Notes under the pieces: generated by a model
Database searches by the model: none
Told to the model about the DNA's origin: nothing
What the model saw: only the letters and a program-made list of their open reading frames with translations
Shown here: positions 17,295 to 25,809 of the stretch, in pieces
Layout of the letters: each line of letters opens with the position of its first letter
Position numbering within the stretch: the first letter of the stretch is position 1
Translations under genes and position numbers: made by a program
From: Bradyrhizobium sp. CB1650
GTDB taxonomy: Bacteria > Pseudomonadota > Alphaproteobacteria > Rhizobiales > Xanthobacteraceae
Assembly (NCBI RefSeq): GCF_029761915.1
Contig: NZ_CP121695.1
Location: 4,989,501 to 5,053,500 of the forward strand
Reading direction: 5' to 3'
DNA length: 64,000 bases

Positions 17295-18299
17295 TCACGC
17301 GCTCCGACGCGCCGCCATCTCCGCGGCGAGCAGCAGCGCGGCGCGGCTCGCGCCGATCGATGCGGTCCCTTGCCCTGCAATGTCGTAGGCTGTGCCGTGC
17401 GCCGGCGTGCAGATCGGAAACGGAAAGCCGCCGAGCAGGGTCACGCCGCGATCGAAGCCCATCAGCTTCATCGCGATCTGGCCCTGGTCGTGATACATCG
17501 TCAGCACCGCATCGAAGGCGCCATTCTTTGCGCGCAGAAACACGGTGTCGGATGGAAACGGCCCCTCGACGGCGATACCCTCGCGCTGGCCGGCCGCGAC
17601 CGCTGGCGCAATGACGTCGATCTCCTCGCGACCGAAATTGCCGCCGTCGCCGGCGTGCGGATTGAGCCCCGCGACCGCGATGCGCGGCCGCGCAAAGCCG
17701 GCGTTGCGCATGCAGGAATCGGTCAGCTTGAGCGCGCGCTGGATGCGTTCGCTGGACAGCCGTGCGGCAACGTCCTTGAGCGGGATATGCGAGGTGACCC
17801 GCGCATTCCAGAGCTGACCCAGCACGTTGAATTCGCTTGCCGCGGTCTTGAGCCCGGCGACTTCCGCGGAGAATGCGATCTCGTCGTCGTAGTCGGCGCG
17901 GGCGAGACGCATCGCCTGCTTGTTGAACGGGGTGAAGCAGACGGCGTCGGCGCGCCGGTCCCGACCGAGCTCGAGCGCAAGCCGATAATTGGCGAGCGCA
18001 AACCGGCCGCCGGCAAGGCTCGCCCTTCCCCGCTCGACCTCGGCCTGATCGAGATGGCCGAGATCGACGAACAGCGCATCGCCCTTCGCCGCGCGAAGGT
18101 CGGTCCCCTGCTCCACAGCCGTCAACTCCGGCGTGACGCCGGCGACACGCGCTCCCTCGTCGAAGATGCGGCGGTCACCGATCACGACGAGCCGGCAGCA
18201 CGCGCGAATGTCGTCCTGCGCGACGAGCTTCGCCGTCAGCTCCGGGCTGATGCCGGCGGGATCTCCCATTGCCAATGCAATGAGCGGCTTTGCGGTCAT
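17295..18299 (-). CDS. PdxA-family 4-phosphate dehydrogenase, catabolic-operon type
   Basis: 334 residues from the ATG at 18299, which overlaps the tctA stop as ATGA. PdxA-family features are visible: LALAMGDPAGISPE at the N-terminus, FTPFNKQAMR, the metal-binding histidine in TSHIPLKD, GLNPHAGDGGNFGREE, MYHDQGQIAMK, and TPAHGTAYDIAGQG. PdxA oxidises 4-phospho-hydroxy-L-threonine in pyridoxal phosphate synthesis. Copies inside transport operons are usually PdxA2-like enzymes acting on other 4-phosphorylated hydroxy-acids (D-threonate/D-erythronate phosphate) or on aromatic diols. Position as the last gene of a Tct transport operon favours the catabolic role. Confidence 0.85.
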   Translation of the reverse strand: MTAKPLIALAMGDPAGISPELTAKLVAQDDIRACCRLVVIGDRRIFDEGARVAGVTPELTAVEQGTDLRAAKGDALFVDLGHLDQAEVERGRASLAGGRFALANYRLALELGRDRRADAVCFTPFNKQAMRLARADYDDEIAFSAEVAGLKTAASEFNVLGQLWNARVTSHIPLKDVAARLSSERIQRALKLTDSCMRNAGFARPRIAVAGLNPHAGDGGNFGREEIDVIAPAVAAGQREGIAVEGPFPSDTVFLRAKNGAFDAVLTMYHDQGQIAMKLMGFDRGVTLLGGFPFPICTPAHGTAYDIAGQGTASIGASRAALLLAAEMAARRSA

Positions 18300-19834
18300 A
18301 TGATCACCTTCTCCTGGCTTGACGTCTTGGCAGCGGGGGATGCGGGCTTGCGCCAGAGTCGCGTAAGCTGCAACGCGAGCGGCAGTAGCAACAGCGCGAT
18401 GCCGGCCACGATCAGGCACGTCACCAGCCGGTTTGCAAAGAAGATCCCGAGCGATCCCTTGGACATCAGCATCGACTGCCGGAACGCATCCTCGGCCTTG
18501 TCGCCGATAACGATCGCGAGCACGAGCGGCGCCAGCGGATAGAACAATTTCTTGAAGAGATAGCCCACGATCCCGAAGCCGAGCATCATGACCACGTCGA
18601 GATAGGAGTTCGACACCGAATAGGCGCCGACGACGCAGATGATCACGATCAGCGGCGCGATGACCACAAAGGGAATTCGCATCAGGGCGGCAAACACCGG
18701 GACGGTCAGCAGCACCAGCGCGACGGCGACGATGTTGCCGACATACATCGAGGCAATCAGGCCCCAGACGAAGTCCTTCTGGTCGACGAACAGCATCGGC
18801 CCGGGATTGAGGCCCCAGATCATCAGCCCGCCCATCATGACCGCCGCGGTCGCCGAGCCGGGAATTCCGAGCGAGAGCATCGGCAACAGCGCGCTGGTGC
18901 CGGCGGCATGATCGGCCGTCTCCGGCGAGATGATGCCTTCGACCTCGCCGGTGCCGAAATGCCGGCCGCGGCGCGAGAAGCGCCGGGCGATGCCGTAGCT
19001 CATGAAGGATGCCGCGGTCGGGCCGCCCGGCGTGATCCCCATCCAGCAACCGATCGCGGCGCTCCGCAGCAGAGCGACGCCGTGCCGCGGCAGGCGGGCC
19101 ACCGCACGAAACACCTCGCGCCAGTCGATCTTCGATGAGACCGCGCGGGCATGAACCTCCTCCTCGACCGCAACCAGCAGCTCGCCGATGCCGAGCAAGC
19201 CCATCACCGCGACGACGAAGTTCACGCCCTTGACCAGCTCGTCGACGCCCATGGTGAGGCGCACGCTGCCGGAGACCGTATCGATGCCGATGGCGGCGAT
19301 CGCAAAGCCGATCGCGAGCGCCACGACGGTCTTGATCGGCGCCGCGCCGCCCATGCCGACGAAGCTGGCGAAGGCGAGGAAATAGACCGCGAAATATTCC
19401 GGCGGCCCGAAGGCGAGCGCAACCTGCGCCACCCAGGATGCAAGGAAGGTGATCAGGATGACGCCGACAAGCGCGCCGAACGCGGCCGAGCCGAACGCGG
19501 TGGCGAGCGCCGTTGTCGGCCGGCCGTCGCGCGCCATCGGGTAGCCGTCGAAGGTGGTTGCGACCGATGACGGCTCACCCGGAATGTTGAACAGGATCGA
19601 GGTCACGGAGCCGCCGAACAGTGCGCCCCAATACATGCTGGAGAGCAGGATGATCGCCGAAACCGGCTGCATGCCGAAGGTCAGCGGCAGCAGCAGCGAC
19701 ACCCCGTTCGGCGCGCCCAATCCCGGCAGCACGCCGACGAGAATGCCGAGCAGCACACCAACCGCCATCAGGACCAGATGCGGCACGGTGATCGCGATGG
19801 TGAAGCCGTGCAGGAGTTCGGCGAGATTGTCCAT
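18296..19834 (-). CDS. tctA: tripartite tricarboxylate transporter large permease subunit (TctA family)
   Basis: 512 residues from the ATG at 19834, preceded by GGAGAGG. A GTG at 19849 overlapping the tctB stop would add five residues. The protein is very hydrophobic with about twelve segments; the TctA signature GVLPGLGAPNGVSLLLPLTFGM is near residue 30 and a related repeat appears as GCWMGITPGGPTA and LGIPGSATAAVMMGGLMIWG. TctA carries the solute across the inner membrane using a cation gradient with the small subunit TctB and the binding protein TctC, both encoded just upstream. Confidence 0.93.
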   Translation of the reverse strand: MDNLAELLHGFTIAITVPHLVLMAVGVLLGILVGVLPGLGAPNGVSLLLPLTFGMQPVSAIILLSSMYWGALFGGSVTSILFNIPGEPSSVATTFDGYPMARDGRPTTALATAFGSAAFGALVGVILITFLASWVAQVALAFGPPEYFAVYFLAFASFVGMGGAAPIKTVVALAIGFAIAAIGIDTVSGSVRLTMGVDELVKGVNFVVAVMGLLGIGELLVAVEEEVHARAVSSKIDWREVFRAVARLPRHGVALLRSAAIGCWMGITPGGPTAASFMSYGIARRFSRRGRHFGTGEVEGIISPETADHAAGTSALLPMLSLGIPGSATAAVMMGGLMIWGLNPGPMLFVDQKDFVWGLIASMYVGNIVAVALVLLTVPVFAALMRIPFVVIAPLIVIICVVGAYSVSNSYLDVVMMLGFGIVGYLFKKLFYPLAPLVLAIVIGDKAEDAFRQSMLMSKGSLGIFFANRLVTCLIVAGIALLLLPLALQLTRLWRKPASPAAKTSSQEKVII

Positions 19835-19845
19835 CGGCCTCTCCG

Positions 19846-20331
19846 TCACAACCCGAACACGGCGGCGAGTGCACCGTGCGGCAGCGTCACCTGGAACATG
19901 CGCTCGAACACCACGTAGAGCGCCAACGCCGTCGCCGCCGCCATGGCGAGGGCACGCGGGACGGACTGATGTTTGGGGATGGCAAGCACCGCGAAGACAT
20001 AGAGCGCCGAGGCGAGATACATCCCGAACAATGGGATCGCGGCAACGAAAATCGCGGCCGGCACGAACAGGCCGGCAATCCGGCGCAGCTCGATCGGCGT
20101 GATGGCAACGGGAACGCTTGCGAGCGTCGCCACCGGCAGGACGCCCCGCACCAGATTGTAGAGGCTGCCGAGCACGATGATGATGCCGGTCAGGAACGGG
20201 AACGTGCCGGCGTCCACGCCCGCACTCGACCAGCCGATGCCGTTGTCGAGGCTGGAGACGACGACCGCCACACCGAAACTGCCGGTGAGGATGGCAGTCG
20301 CAAGTTCAAGAGCGCGGCGCGATATCATCAA
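19846..20331 (-). CDS. tctB: tripartite tricarboxylate transporter small subunit (TctB family)
   Basis: 161 residues with four predicted membrane segments and the TctB-like N-terminal signature (VSSLDNGIGWSSAGVDAGTFPFLTG). It lies 48 nt after tctC and overlaps the upstream edge of tctA, matching the normal tctC-tctB-tctA order. It is required together with TctA for uptake; its exact contribution in the family is not well defined. Confidence 0.9.
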   Translation of the reverse strand: MMISRRALELATAILTGSFGVAVVVSSLDNGIGWSSAGVDAGTFPFLTGIIIVLGSLYNLVRGVLPVATLASVPVAITPIELRRIAGLFVPAAIFVAAIPLFGMYLASALYVFAVLAIPKHQSVPRALAMAAATALALYVVFERMFQVTLPHGALAAVFGL

Positions 20332-20379
20332 GGGCTCCTGGTGACGAGAGACAACAGGCCGGGGCGGGGCTTTCCCACC

Positions 20380-21372
20380 TCACTTGACGAGCCAGCCCTG
20401 CTCACCCGCAACCTGCTTGACGTGCTCGAGGTCCTCCTTGATGAACTTGTCGAACTCGGCGCCGGTGAGGAAGGTGTCGACCTGGGAGGTCTTCTCGATA
20501 TAGTCCTTCCATTCCGGCGTGGCCTGCACCTTCTTCATGAGATCGATGTAGAACGCGGCCTGGTCCGGCGTGACCTTGCCGGGTAGCCACACCGTGCGCG
20601 GCTGCTCATATTGCTTGATGTCGAGGCCCTGCTCGATACAGGTCGGAACGTCGCTCCAGCCTTCGGTCGCGGTCACCTTGGGGCCCTGCGGCAGCCGCTT
20701 CGGGCTGAAGGCGCAGAGCGGTCGCTGGGTGCCGCCGCGCCACTGCCCGAGACTCTCGCTGGGATTGTTGACGTGGGAGTCGATGTGGCCGCCTGCGAGC
20801 TGCACGGCCGCCTCCGCGCCGCTCTTGAAGGGGATGTAGGTCAGTTTGACGTGACCGGTCTTCTCGATCATGCGGGTCAGCACCTCGTCGGTATCCTTCG
20901 ATTGCGCGCCGCCCATCTTGAATTCGCTCGACGCCGCCGCCTTCAGATAATCGCCCGCGGTTTTGTAGGGCGCGTCCTGCTTGACCCAGAGCAGGAACTC
21001 GTCCTGCGCTATCGCGGCGATCGGGGTCAGATCGGTGTAGTTGAAGGCGACCTTGGAGACGAGCGGCTGCTGCCAGGCGTTCGACGTGCCAAAGATCACC
21101 TTGTAGGGATCGCCCGCGGACGCCTTGCCGTAGACATAGCCTTCCGCGCCGCTGCCGCCGCCCTTGTTGACGACGACGATCGGTTGATCCGTCAGCTTGT
21201 ACTTGGTGATGATGTTCTGCACCGCGCGGGCAAGATTATCCGTACCCCCGCCCGGCCCCGCCGTGGCCACGAACTCGATCGGCTTTTGCGGCTGCCAGGC
21301 GCTGAGCGCCGGCATCGTGCCGGCGAGCACAGTCGCAGCTACAGAAAGCAGCAGAGTTGACGTCCGACCCAT
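20380..21372 (-). CDS. tctC: tripartite tricarboxylate transporter solute-binding protein (TctC/Bug family)
   Basis: 330 residues from the ATG at 21372. A signal peptide (LLLSVAATVLAGTMPALSA) is followed by a Bug-fold binding protein: PQKPIEFVATAGPGGGTDNLARAV, then IVVVNKGGGSGAEGY, both family signatures for the carboxylate-binding loops. Bug proteins bind dicarboxylates, tricarboxylates, aromatic acids or amino acids through water-bridged carboxylate contacts. The CoA-transferase and hydratase genes upstream suggest the ligand is a carboxylic acid that is then activated as a CoA ester. Confidence 0.93.
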   Translation of the reverse strand: MGRTSTLLLSVAATVLAGTMPALSAWQPQKPIEFVATAGPGGGTDNLARAVQNIITKYKLTDQPIVVVNKGGGSGAEGYVYGKASAGDPYKVIFGTSNAWQQPLVSKVAFNYTDLTPIAAIAQDEFLLWVKQDAPYKTAGDYLKAAASSEFKMGGAQSKDTDEVLTRMIEKTGHVKLTYIPFKSGAEAAVQLAGGHIDSHVNNPSESLGQWRGGTQRPLCAFSPKRLPQGPKVTATEGWSDVPTCIEQGLDIKQYEQPRTVWLPGKVTPDQAAFYIDLMKKVQATPEWKDYIEKTSQVDTFLTGAEFDKFIKEDLEHVKQVAGEQGWLVK

Positions 21373-21427
21373 GATTTCCTCCAGCTTGTTTTTATCAGTT
21401 GTTATTGTCCGTCGTGTCGCCGTCCGG

Positions 21428-22687
21428 TCAGGCGACGCGTTCCTCGCGTCTCCCTGAGGCCGAAACGATTGCGCCTTCTTTTTCGAGCGCTTCCATTTGC
21501 TTTTGATCGAACCCGTGCTCGGCCAGCACCTCGCGGGTGTGCTCGCCATAGACGGGGGCGCCGGACCGCACCTTGCCCGGCGTCTCCGAGAACTTCACCG
21601 GAAGGCCGATCGTCTTCACGGGGCCGAGCGTCGAGTGTTCGACCTCGACGACCATCTCGCGCGCCAGCGTCTGCGGATCGCTCAAGGCTTCCAGCATGTC
21701 GTGTACCGGTCCGCACGGCACGCCCTTCTCGTCCAGCGCCGCGAGCCAATGCGACCGCGTCTTGGTGCGGAAGCGCTCGCTCAGGACCGCTTCGAGCTGT
21801 TTCAGATTCGCCATGCGGTCGGCCCCGTTGACGAAGCGCGGATCGGAGGCGAGCTCGGTTGCGCCGAGCGCTTCCAGCATCAGCAGCCAATGCTTCTTGT
21901 TGGCGCCGCCGACCACGAGCCAGCCGTCCGAGGCTTCAAAAGCCTGATATGGCGCGTTGAGCGGATGCGCCGAGCCCATTGCGCGCGGCGCTGTGCCAGC
22001 GGCCAGCGCGATCGTCGACTGCCAATAGGTCTGCACCAGGGCCGCCTCGTAGAGCGACGTCTCGACCCACTGTCCTTCGCCAGTCTTGAGACGATGCGCA
22101 TAGGCGGCGAGGATGCCCATGCTTGCGAGCAGGCCGGCGGTGATGTCGGACAGCGGCGGGCCGCACTTCACGGGCGGGCCATCGGGGCGTTCGCCGGTGA
22201 AGCTCATGATGCCGCTCATGGCCTGTGCGACCAGGTCGAACCCCCTGCGGTGCTTGTAGGGCCCGGTGCGGCCAAAGCCCGACAACGAGCAGTAGATCAG
22301 CGCCGGGAATTCCTTGTGCAGCACCTCGTAGCCGAAGCCGAGGCGCTCCATGGCGCCCGGCGCAAAATTCTCGACTAGCACGTCGGCGCTCGCGATCAGC
22401 CGCCGCAGCACCTCCTTGCCGCCCTCGGTCTTCAGATCCAGGACGACACCGCGCTTGTTGCGGTTCATCATCAGAAAGGACGCCGCCTCATCGCCGATCT
22501 TCGGCGGTACCGAATAGCGGGTATCGTCGCCGTTCGGCGATTTCTCGATCTTGATGACGTCGGCGCCCATGTCGGCGAGCATCAACGTGCAGGTCGGCCC
22601 AGCCATGACATGGGTGAGATCGATGACCTTGAGTCCGGCCAGCGGCCCCGAACGGTGAGAGGTGGATTGCGATCGATCGCTTTGCAT
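21428..22687 (-). CDS. CaiB/BaiF family (family III) CoA-transferase
   Basis: 419 residues. Characteristic motifs: LAGLKVIDLTHVMAGPTCTLMLADMGADVIKIE at the N-terminus, NRNKRGVVLDLK, VENFAPGAMERLGFGYE, and CSLSGFGRTGPY. Family III enzymes move CoA between carboxylic acids through an aspartyl-CoA mixed anhydride. It probably converts the acid imported by the Tct system to its CoA ester, after which the enoyl-CoA hydratase could act. The gap to tctC is 55 nt and to the upstream hydratase gene 9 nt. Confidence 0.93.
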   Translation of the reverse strand: MQSDRSQSTSHRSGPLAGLKVIDLTHVMAGPTCTLMLADMGADVIKIEKSPNGDDTRYSVPPKIGDEAASFLMMNRNKRGVVLDLKTEGGKEVLRRLIASADVLVENFAPGAMERLGFGYEVLHKEFPALIYCSLSGFGRTGPYKHRRGFDLVAQAMSGIMSFTGERPDGPPVKCGPPLSDITAGLLASMGILAAYAHRLKTGEGQWVETSLYEAALVQTYWQSTIALAAGTAPRAMGSAHPLNAPYQAFEASDGWLVVGGANKKHWLLMLEALGATELASDPRFVNGADRMANLKQLEAVLSERFRTKTRSHWLAALDEKGVPCGPVHDMLEALSDPQTLAREMVVEVEHSTLGPVKTIGLPVKFSETPGKVRSGAPVYGEHTREVLAEHGFDQKQMEALEKEGAIVSASGRREERVA

Positions 22688-22696
22688 CGGCCCGTC

Positions 22697-23491
22697 CTAT
22701 TGTCCCCGCCACTGCGGCGCGCGCTTGTTGAGGAAAGCATCGAGCCCTTCGCGAAAATCCTGGCTCGTGTAGCACATCAGGATGAGGTCTTCGCCCTCAT
22801 CCCGCGTCAGCCGCTTCTGCAGGCGGGCGACCGCCTGCTTGGTCGCATTCAGCGTCAGCGGGGCGTGGCCGGCGAGCAGCCGGGCGATTTCATCGGCCCG
22901 TCTGTCGAGGGCCGCGATATCGTCGACGACCTCGCCGAGCAGCCCGACGCTCGCGGCCTCGGTGGCATCGACAAGGCGTGCCGTGAAGATCAGATCCTTG
23001 ACGCGCGCGGCACCAATAAGCGCGGTGAGACGGCTGACGTTGGACATCGACAGGCAGTTGCCGAGCGTCCGGGCGATGGGAAATCCAATTCGCGCGCTCT
23101 TCGTACCGATGCGCAGGTCGCAGGCCGCGGCGATGCCCGCCCCGCCTCCGGTGCAGAAGCCGTTGATCGCCGCGATCGTCGGCACACGGCATTGCTCGAG
23201 CGTGGTGAGCACCCGATCGATCCGGTTCTCGTAGTCGAGCGCGTCCTGCGGCGTCTTGAATTCGCGGAACTGGTTGATGTCGGTGCCCGAGGCGAAGGCC
23301 TTGTCGCCTGCACCGCGCAGCACCAGCACCTTGACCGAATGATCGCGGTTGGCCTCTTCGCAAATCGCGGCGAGCCGTTCGTACATCGCGAAGGTGAAGG
23401 CATTGCGGGCCTGTGGGCGGTTGAAGGTGATCCGCCCGATGCCGTCCTTGCGCTCAAAAACGAGGTCTTCCGCCTCCACCTGCTGGTCCAT
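22697..23491 (-). CDS. enoyl-CoA hydratase/isomerase family protein
   Basis: 264 residues from the ATG at 23491. The crotonase fold is clear: ITFNRPQARNAFTFAM, then the oxyanion-hole segment RGAGDKAFASGTDINQF and the second segment AINGFCTGGGAGIAAACDLRIG. The usual hydratase glutamates are not both obvious, so isomerase, hydrolase or lyase activity is possible. It is the first gene of the six-gene operon running to the pdxA-like gene and its promoter lies next to the first GntR operator-like palindrome. Confidence 0.92.
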   Translation of the reverse strand: MDQQVEAEDLVFERKDGIGRITFNRPQARNAFTFAMYERLAAICEEANRDHSVKVLVLRGAGDKAFASGTDINQFREFKTPQDALDYENRIDRVLTTLEQCRVPTIAAINGFCTGGGAGIAAACDLRIGTKSARIGFPIARTLGNCLSMSNVSRLTALIGAARVKDLIFTARLVDATEAASVGLLGEVVDDIAALDRRADEIARLLAGHAPLTLNATKQAVARLQKRLTRDEGEDLILMCYTSQDFREGLDAFLNKRAPQWRGQ

Positions 23492-23508
23492 TTCCTCATG
23501 TCCTCTGT

Positions 23509-23593
23509 TTTTTGCATTTTTGAATGCAAAAATTGAGATTTTCAAGCTGGAACTTTCAGATATCAGCCTATAAGTTCGCTTTTGCATGCAAAA
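23509..23593. promoter_or_regulatory. two TTTTGCAT-type palindromes between hydratase gene and gntR
   Basis: Site 1 is a perfect 10-bp inverted repeat, TTTTTGCATT / AATGCAAAAA, with a 4-nt spacer (23509-23532), 17 nt upstream of the hydratase start. Site 2 is the 14-bp perfect palindrome TTTTGCATGCAAAA (23580-23593), just before the proposed gntR start. They share the half-site TTTTGCAT. A weak -10-like TATAAG (23569-23574) lies between them for gntR. The arrangement fits repression of both divergent units by the GntR protein. Confidence 0.8.
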
Positions 23594-23607
23594 TGGAGCC
23601 CGGTGCC

Positions 23608-24273
23608 ATGCTTCATGAGGAGGTCGTCGGTCGCATCCGCGCCATCCTGCTCGATGGCGAAATTCCGCCGGGCGCTCGGATTCCCGAACGCGAACTGTGC
23701 GACCGGTTGCAGATCTCGCGCACGCCGCTGCGCGAAGCGCTCAAGGTGCTCGCCGCCGAAGGGCTGGTGCAGTTGCTGCCCCATCGCGGCTCGCGCGCGG
23801 CGAAGCTGACCGACAAGGACATGCGCGACCTGTTCGAGGTCTGCCAGGGTCTCGAAGCCCTCGCCGGCGAGCTCGCTTGCGAGCGCATCACCGACACCGA
23901 GATCGACGAGATCGCCGCCGCCCATGCGGACATGGTGCGGCACTATCGCGAGGGCGACCTGATCCAGTACTACCGCGGCAACCGCGCCATTCACGAGGCG
24001 ATCGTCACCGCGGCCGGAAATCCCGTGCTCGTAGGGCTCTACGCCTCCGTGACCGCGCGCATTCGCCGCGCGCGCTACGTCACGCCGATGACACCGCAGC
24101 GCTGGGCGCGCGCTGTCCAGGAGCACGAGGCGATCCTGAACGCGCTGCAGCGGCGCGACGGCGTCGGCCTCGCCCACATCCTGCGTGCGCATCTCCGCCA
24201 CAAGCGAGAAGAGGTTTTGCAGGCTGGTTTTGCCGAAACGGAAGGGAGCGACCTCGCGCTGCGGATTGCGTGA
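23608..24273 (+). CDS. GntR-family regulator, FCD (FadR-type) subgroup
   Basis: 221 residues from the ATG at 23608, chosen because GGAG lies nine bases upstream; an ATG at 23593 overlaps the palindrome and lacks a ribosome-binding site. The N-terminal winged helix reads PPGARIPERELCDRLQISRTPLREALKVLAAEGLV. The C-terminal FCD helical domain contains the metal-ligand-like histidines of NRAIHEAI, EHEAIL and RAHLRHK. FCD proteins bind small carboxylic acids or acyl derivatives. It most likely represses the divergent hydratase-CoA-transferase-Tct-PdxA operon and itself, with the operon's substrate or a CoA intermediate as inducer. Confidence 0.92.
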   Translation: MLHEEVVGRIRAILLDGEIPPGARIPERELCDRLQISRTPLREALKVLAAEGLVQLLPHRGSRAAKLTDKDMRDLFEVCQGLEALAGELACERITDTEIDEIAAAHADMVRHYREGDLIQYYRGNRAIHEAIVTAAGNPVLVGLYASVTARIRRARYVTPMTPQRWARAVQEHEAILNALQRRDGVGLAHILRAHLRHKREEVLQAGFAETEGSDLALRIA

Positions 24274-24372
24274 GCGACAAACATTGTCGTAGCCCTTCAC
24301 CAGAAGTCGCGGCCGGCTTGTAAACCTGCAGAGATCGGGCAATCTGGCCATGGCAGGACAGGACCGCGGTGC

Positions 24373-25008
24373 ATGGCGATCGAGCTGCATGGCTATCAAT
24401 ACAGCGTCTATTCCTGGATCGCCCGACTGGCGCTCCATGAAAAGGGCGTGGGGTACAAGTGGGTCGAGGTAAATCCTTTCGCGGAGGATCTCCCTGCGAG
24501 CTACCTTGCGACGCACCCCTTCAAGCGCGTGCCGACGCTGATTCACGCCGGGTTCGCCCTTTACGAAACGGGCGCGATCACGCGCTACGTCGATGAAGCA
24601 TTCGATGGCCCCCGGCTTCAGCCGGCGGGGCCGAGAGAACGGGCACGTTGCAGTCAGATCATGTCGATTGCGGACAGCTACGCCTACTGGCCTCTGGTGA
24701 GGCAAGTCTTCTCTCACGGGGTATTCAGGCCGCTCATGAGACTCGAGGCGGACGAGAGCGAGTTTCGAAGAGGCCTTGCAGCAGCGCCGCGGGTGCTCGC
24801 GGCGCTGGAGACAATCGCCAGCGATGAGCAATATCTTTGCGGCAATCAACTGTCGCTGGCTGACATCCATCTGGCGCCGATGATCGGCTATTTTGTGCTG
24901 GCGCCCGACGGCAGAACGCTTCTCGATGAGCACCCCAGGCTCAATGACTGGTGGTCGAAGCTCTCCAAGAGGTCCGCGTTCGTGGCCACAATGCCGCGGT
25001 TGCCGTAA
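24373..25008 (+). CDS. glutathione S-transferase family protein
   Basis: 211 residues. An N-terminal thioredoxin-like domain (about 1-80) has the substrate/GSH region FKRVPTLIHAGFALYETGAITRYVDEAF with the conserved cis-proline after Val and the ETxA-type gamma-Glu loop. The helical C-terminal domain ends with LCGNQLSLADIHLAPMIGYF, the N-capping box of GSTs. The catalytic residue in the N-terminal helix appears to be a Ser or Tyr (QYSVYSWIAR). The substrate is unknown. It follows the GntR gene by 99 nt in the same direction and may be separate. Confidence 0.9.
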   Translation: MAIELHGYQYSVYSWIARLALHEKGVGYKWVEVNPFAEDLPASYLATHPFKRVPTLIHAGFALYETGAITRYVDEAFDGPRLQPAGPRERARCSQIMSIADSYAYWPLVRQVFSHGVFRPLMRLEADESEFRRGLAAAPRVLAALETIASDEQYLCGNQLSLADIHLAPMIGYFVLAPDGRTLLDEHPRLNDWWSKLSKRSAFVATMPRLP

Positions 25009-25065
25009 GCGCTGCTCTCAGCAGGTTGCGCGGTCCCGTTCATCGATCGATCCCGCCAAAGCGGT

Positions 25066-25563
25066 TCAACCCGTCGACGAATGGATGACGACGCCGTGCT
25101 GCCGGGCAATCGTCGCAATGGTCTGGATAGTCAGCCGATCTCCGCTCCGCCTTCCCTCCTCGTCAAAGGCGGCGAACATGTGATCGAGGCCGGCGCCCGG
25201 CATCGCAAACACGAGGAGGCGCGCCGTATCGGCGCCGACATTGCGATAGCCGTGGCGCCGATGGCGCGGCGCAAAAAGAAATGCGCCCCGGCCGAGGCGC
25301 AACGGATCGGTCACGCCTTCGACATCAACAAGCACTTCGCCGCTCAGCACATAGAATGCTTCGTCCTCGCGGGTATGCGTGTGCGCCGGCGCGCCGCGGC
25401 CCGGCGGCACGATCGATTCCCAGATCGAGAATTGTTGGCCGGTATCGCTCGCCATCGCCTTGTAGCTGTGCGTCACGCCGAGCACATCAAGCGTGGGTCC
25501 GGTGCCCGCCGCACGGAAGAGTGGGGTCAATGGCGAGGATTCAGGGGGTGCATCGCTGATCAT
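25066..25563 (-). CDS. cupin-domain protein
   Basis: 165 residues from the ATG at 25563, preceded by GGAGGG. No signal peptide, so cytoplasmic. A single cupin barrel with PAHTHTREDEAFYVLSGEVLV (motif 1) and RGAFLFAPRHRRHGYRN (motif 2) carries a full His/His/Glu/His metal set. Similar proteins are annotated as quercetin 2,3-dioxygenase-like; the substrate here is unknown. It is the fourth cupin of the window. It is convergent with the GST gene and diverges from the adenylate cyclase gene. Confidence 0.87.
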   Translation of the reverse strand: MISDAPPESSPLTPLFRAAGTGPTLDVLGVTHSYKAMASDTGQQFSIWESIVPPGRGAPAHTHTREDEAFYVLSGEVLVDVEGVTDPLRLGRGAFLFAPRHRRHGYRNVGADTARLLVFAMPGAGLDHMFAAFDEEGRRSGDRLTIQTIATIARQHGVVIHSSTG

Positions 25564-25809
25564 GGCGGTTCCCTCCAGGGATCGAGTTGCCATGCGTGTC
25601 GTTTAGCGGAAGCGAACCCGCCTGACGCCACAACGTTCCTCGCAGGACGAACGTGATGCGCCTCCGGGTTGCGCGAGGTGGAACCTGCTTTGCGTCCCGG
25701 CGCGCCACTTGTGGCGCCTCCAGCCTTTCCCAAATGAACAGAATGGTCGCACCGCTCAATTTCCGGAAGGCGGGAGACCTGTCTTCGGTTCTCCGGCGCG
25801 GAGACCAAC

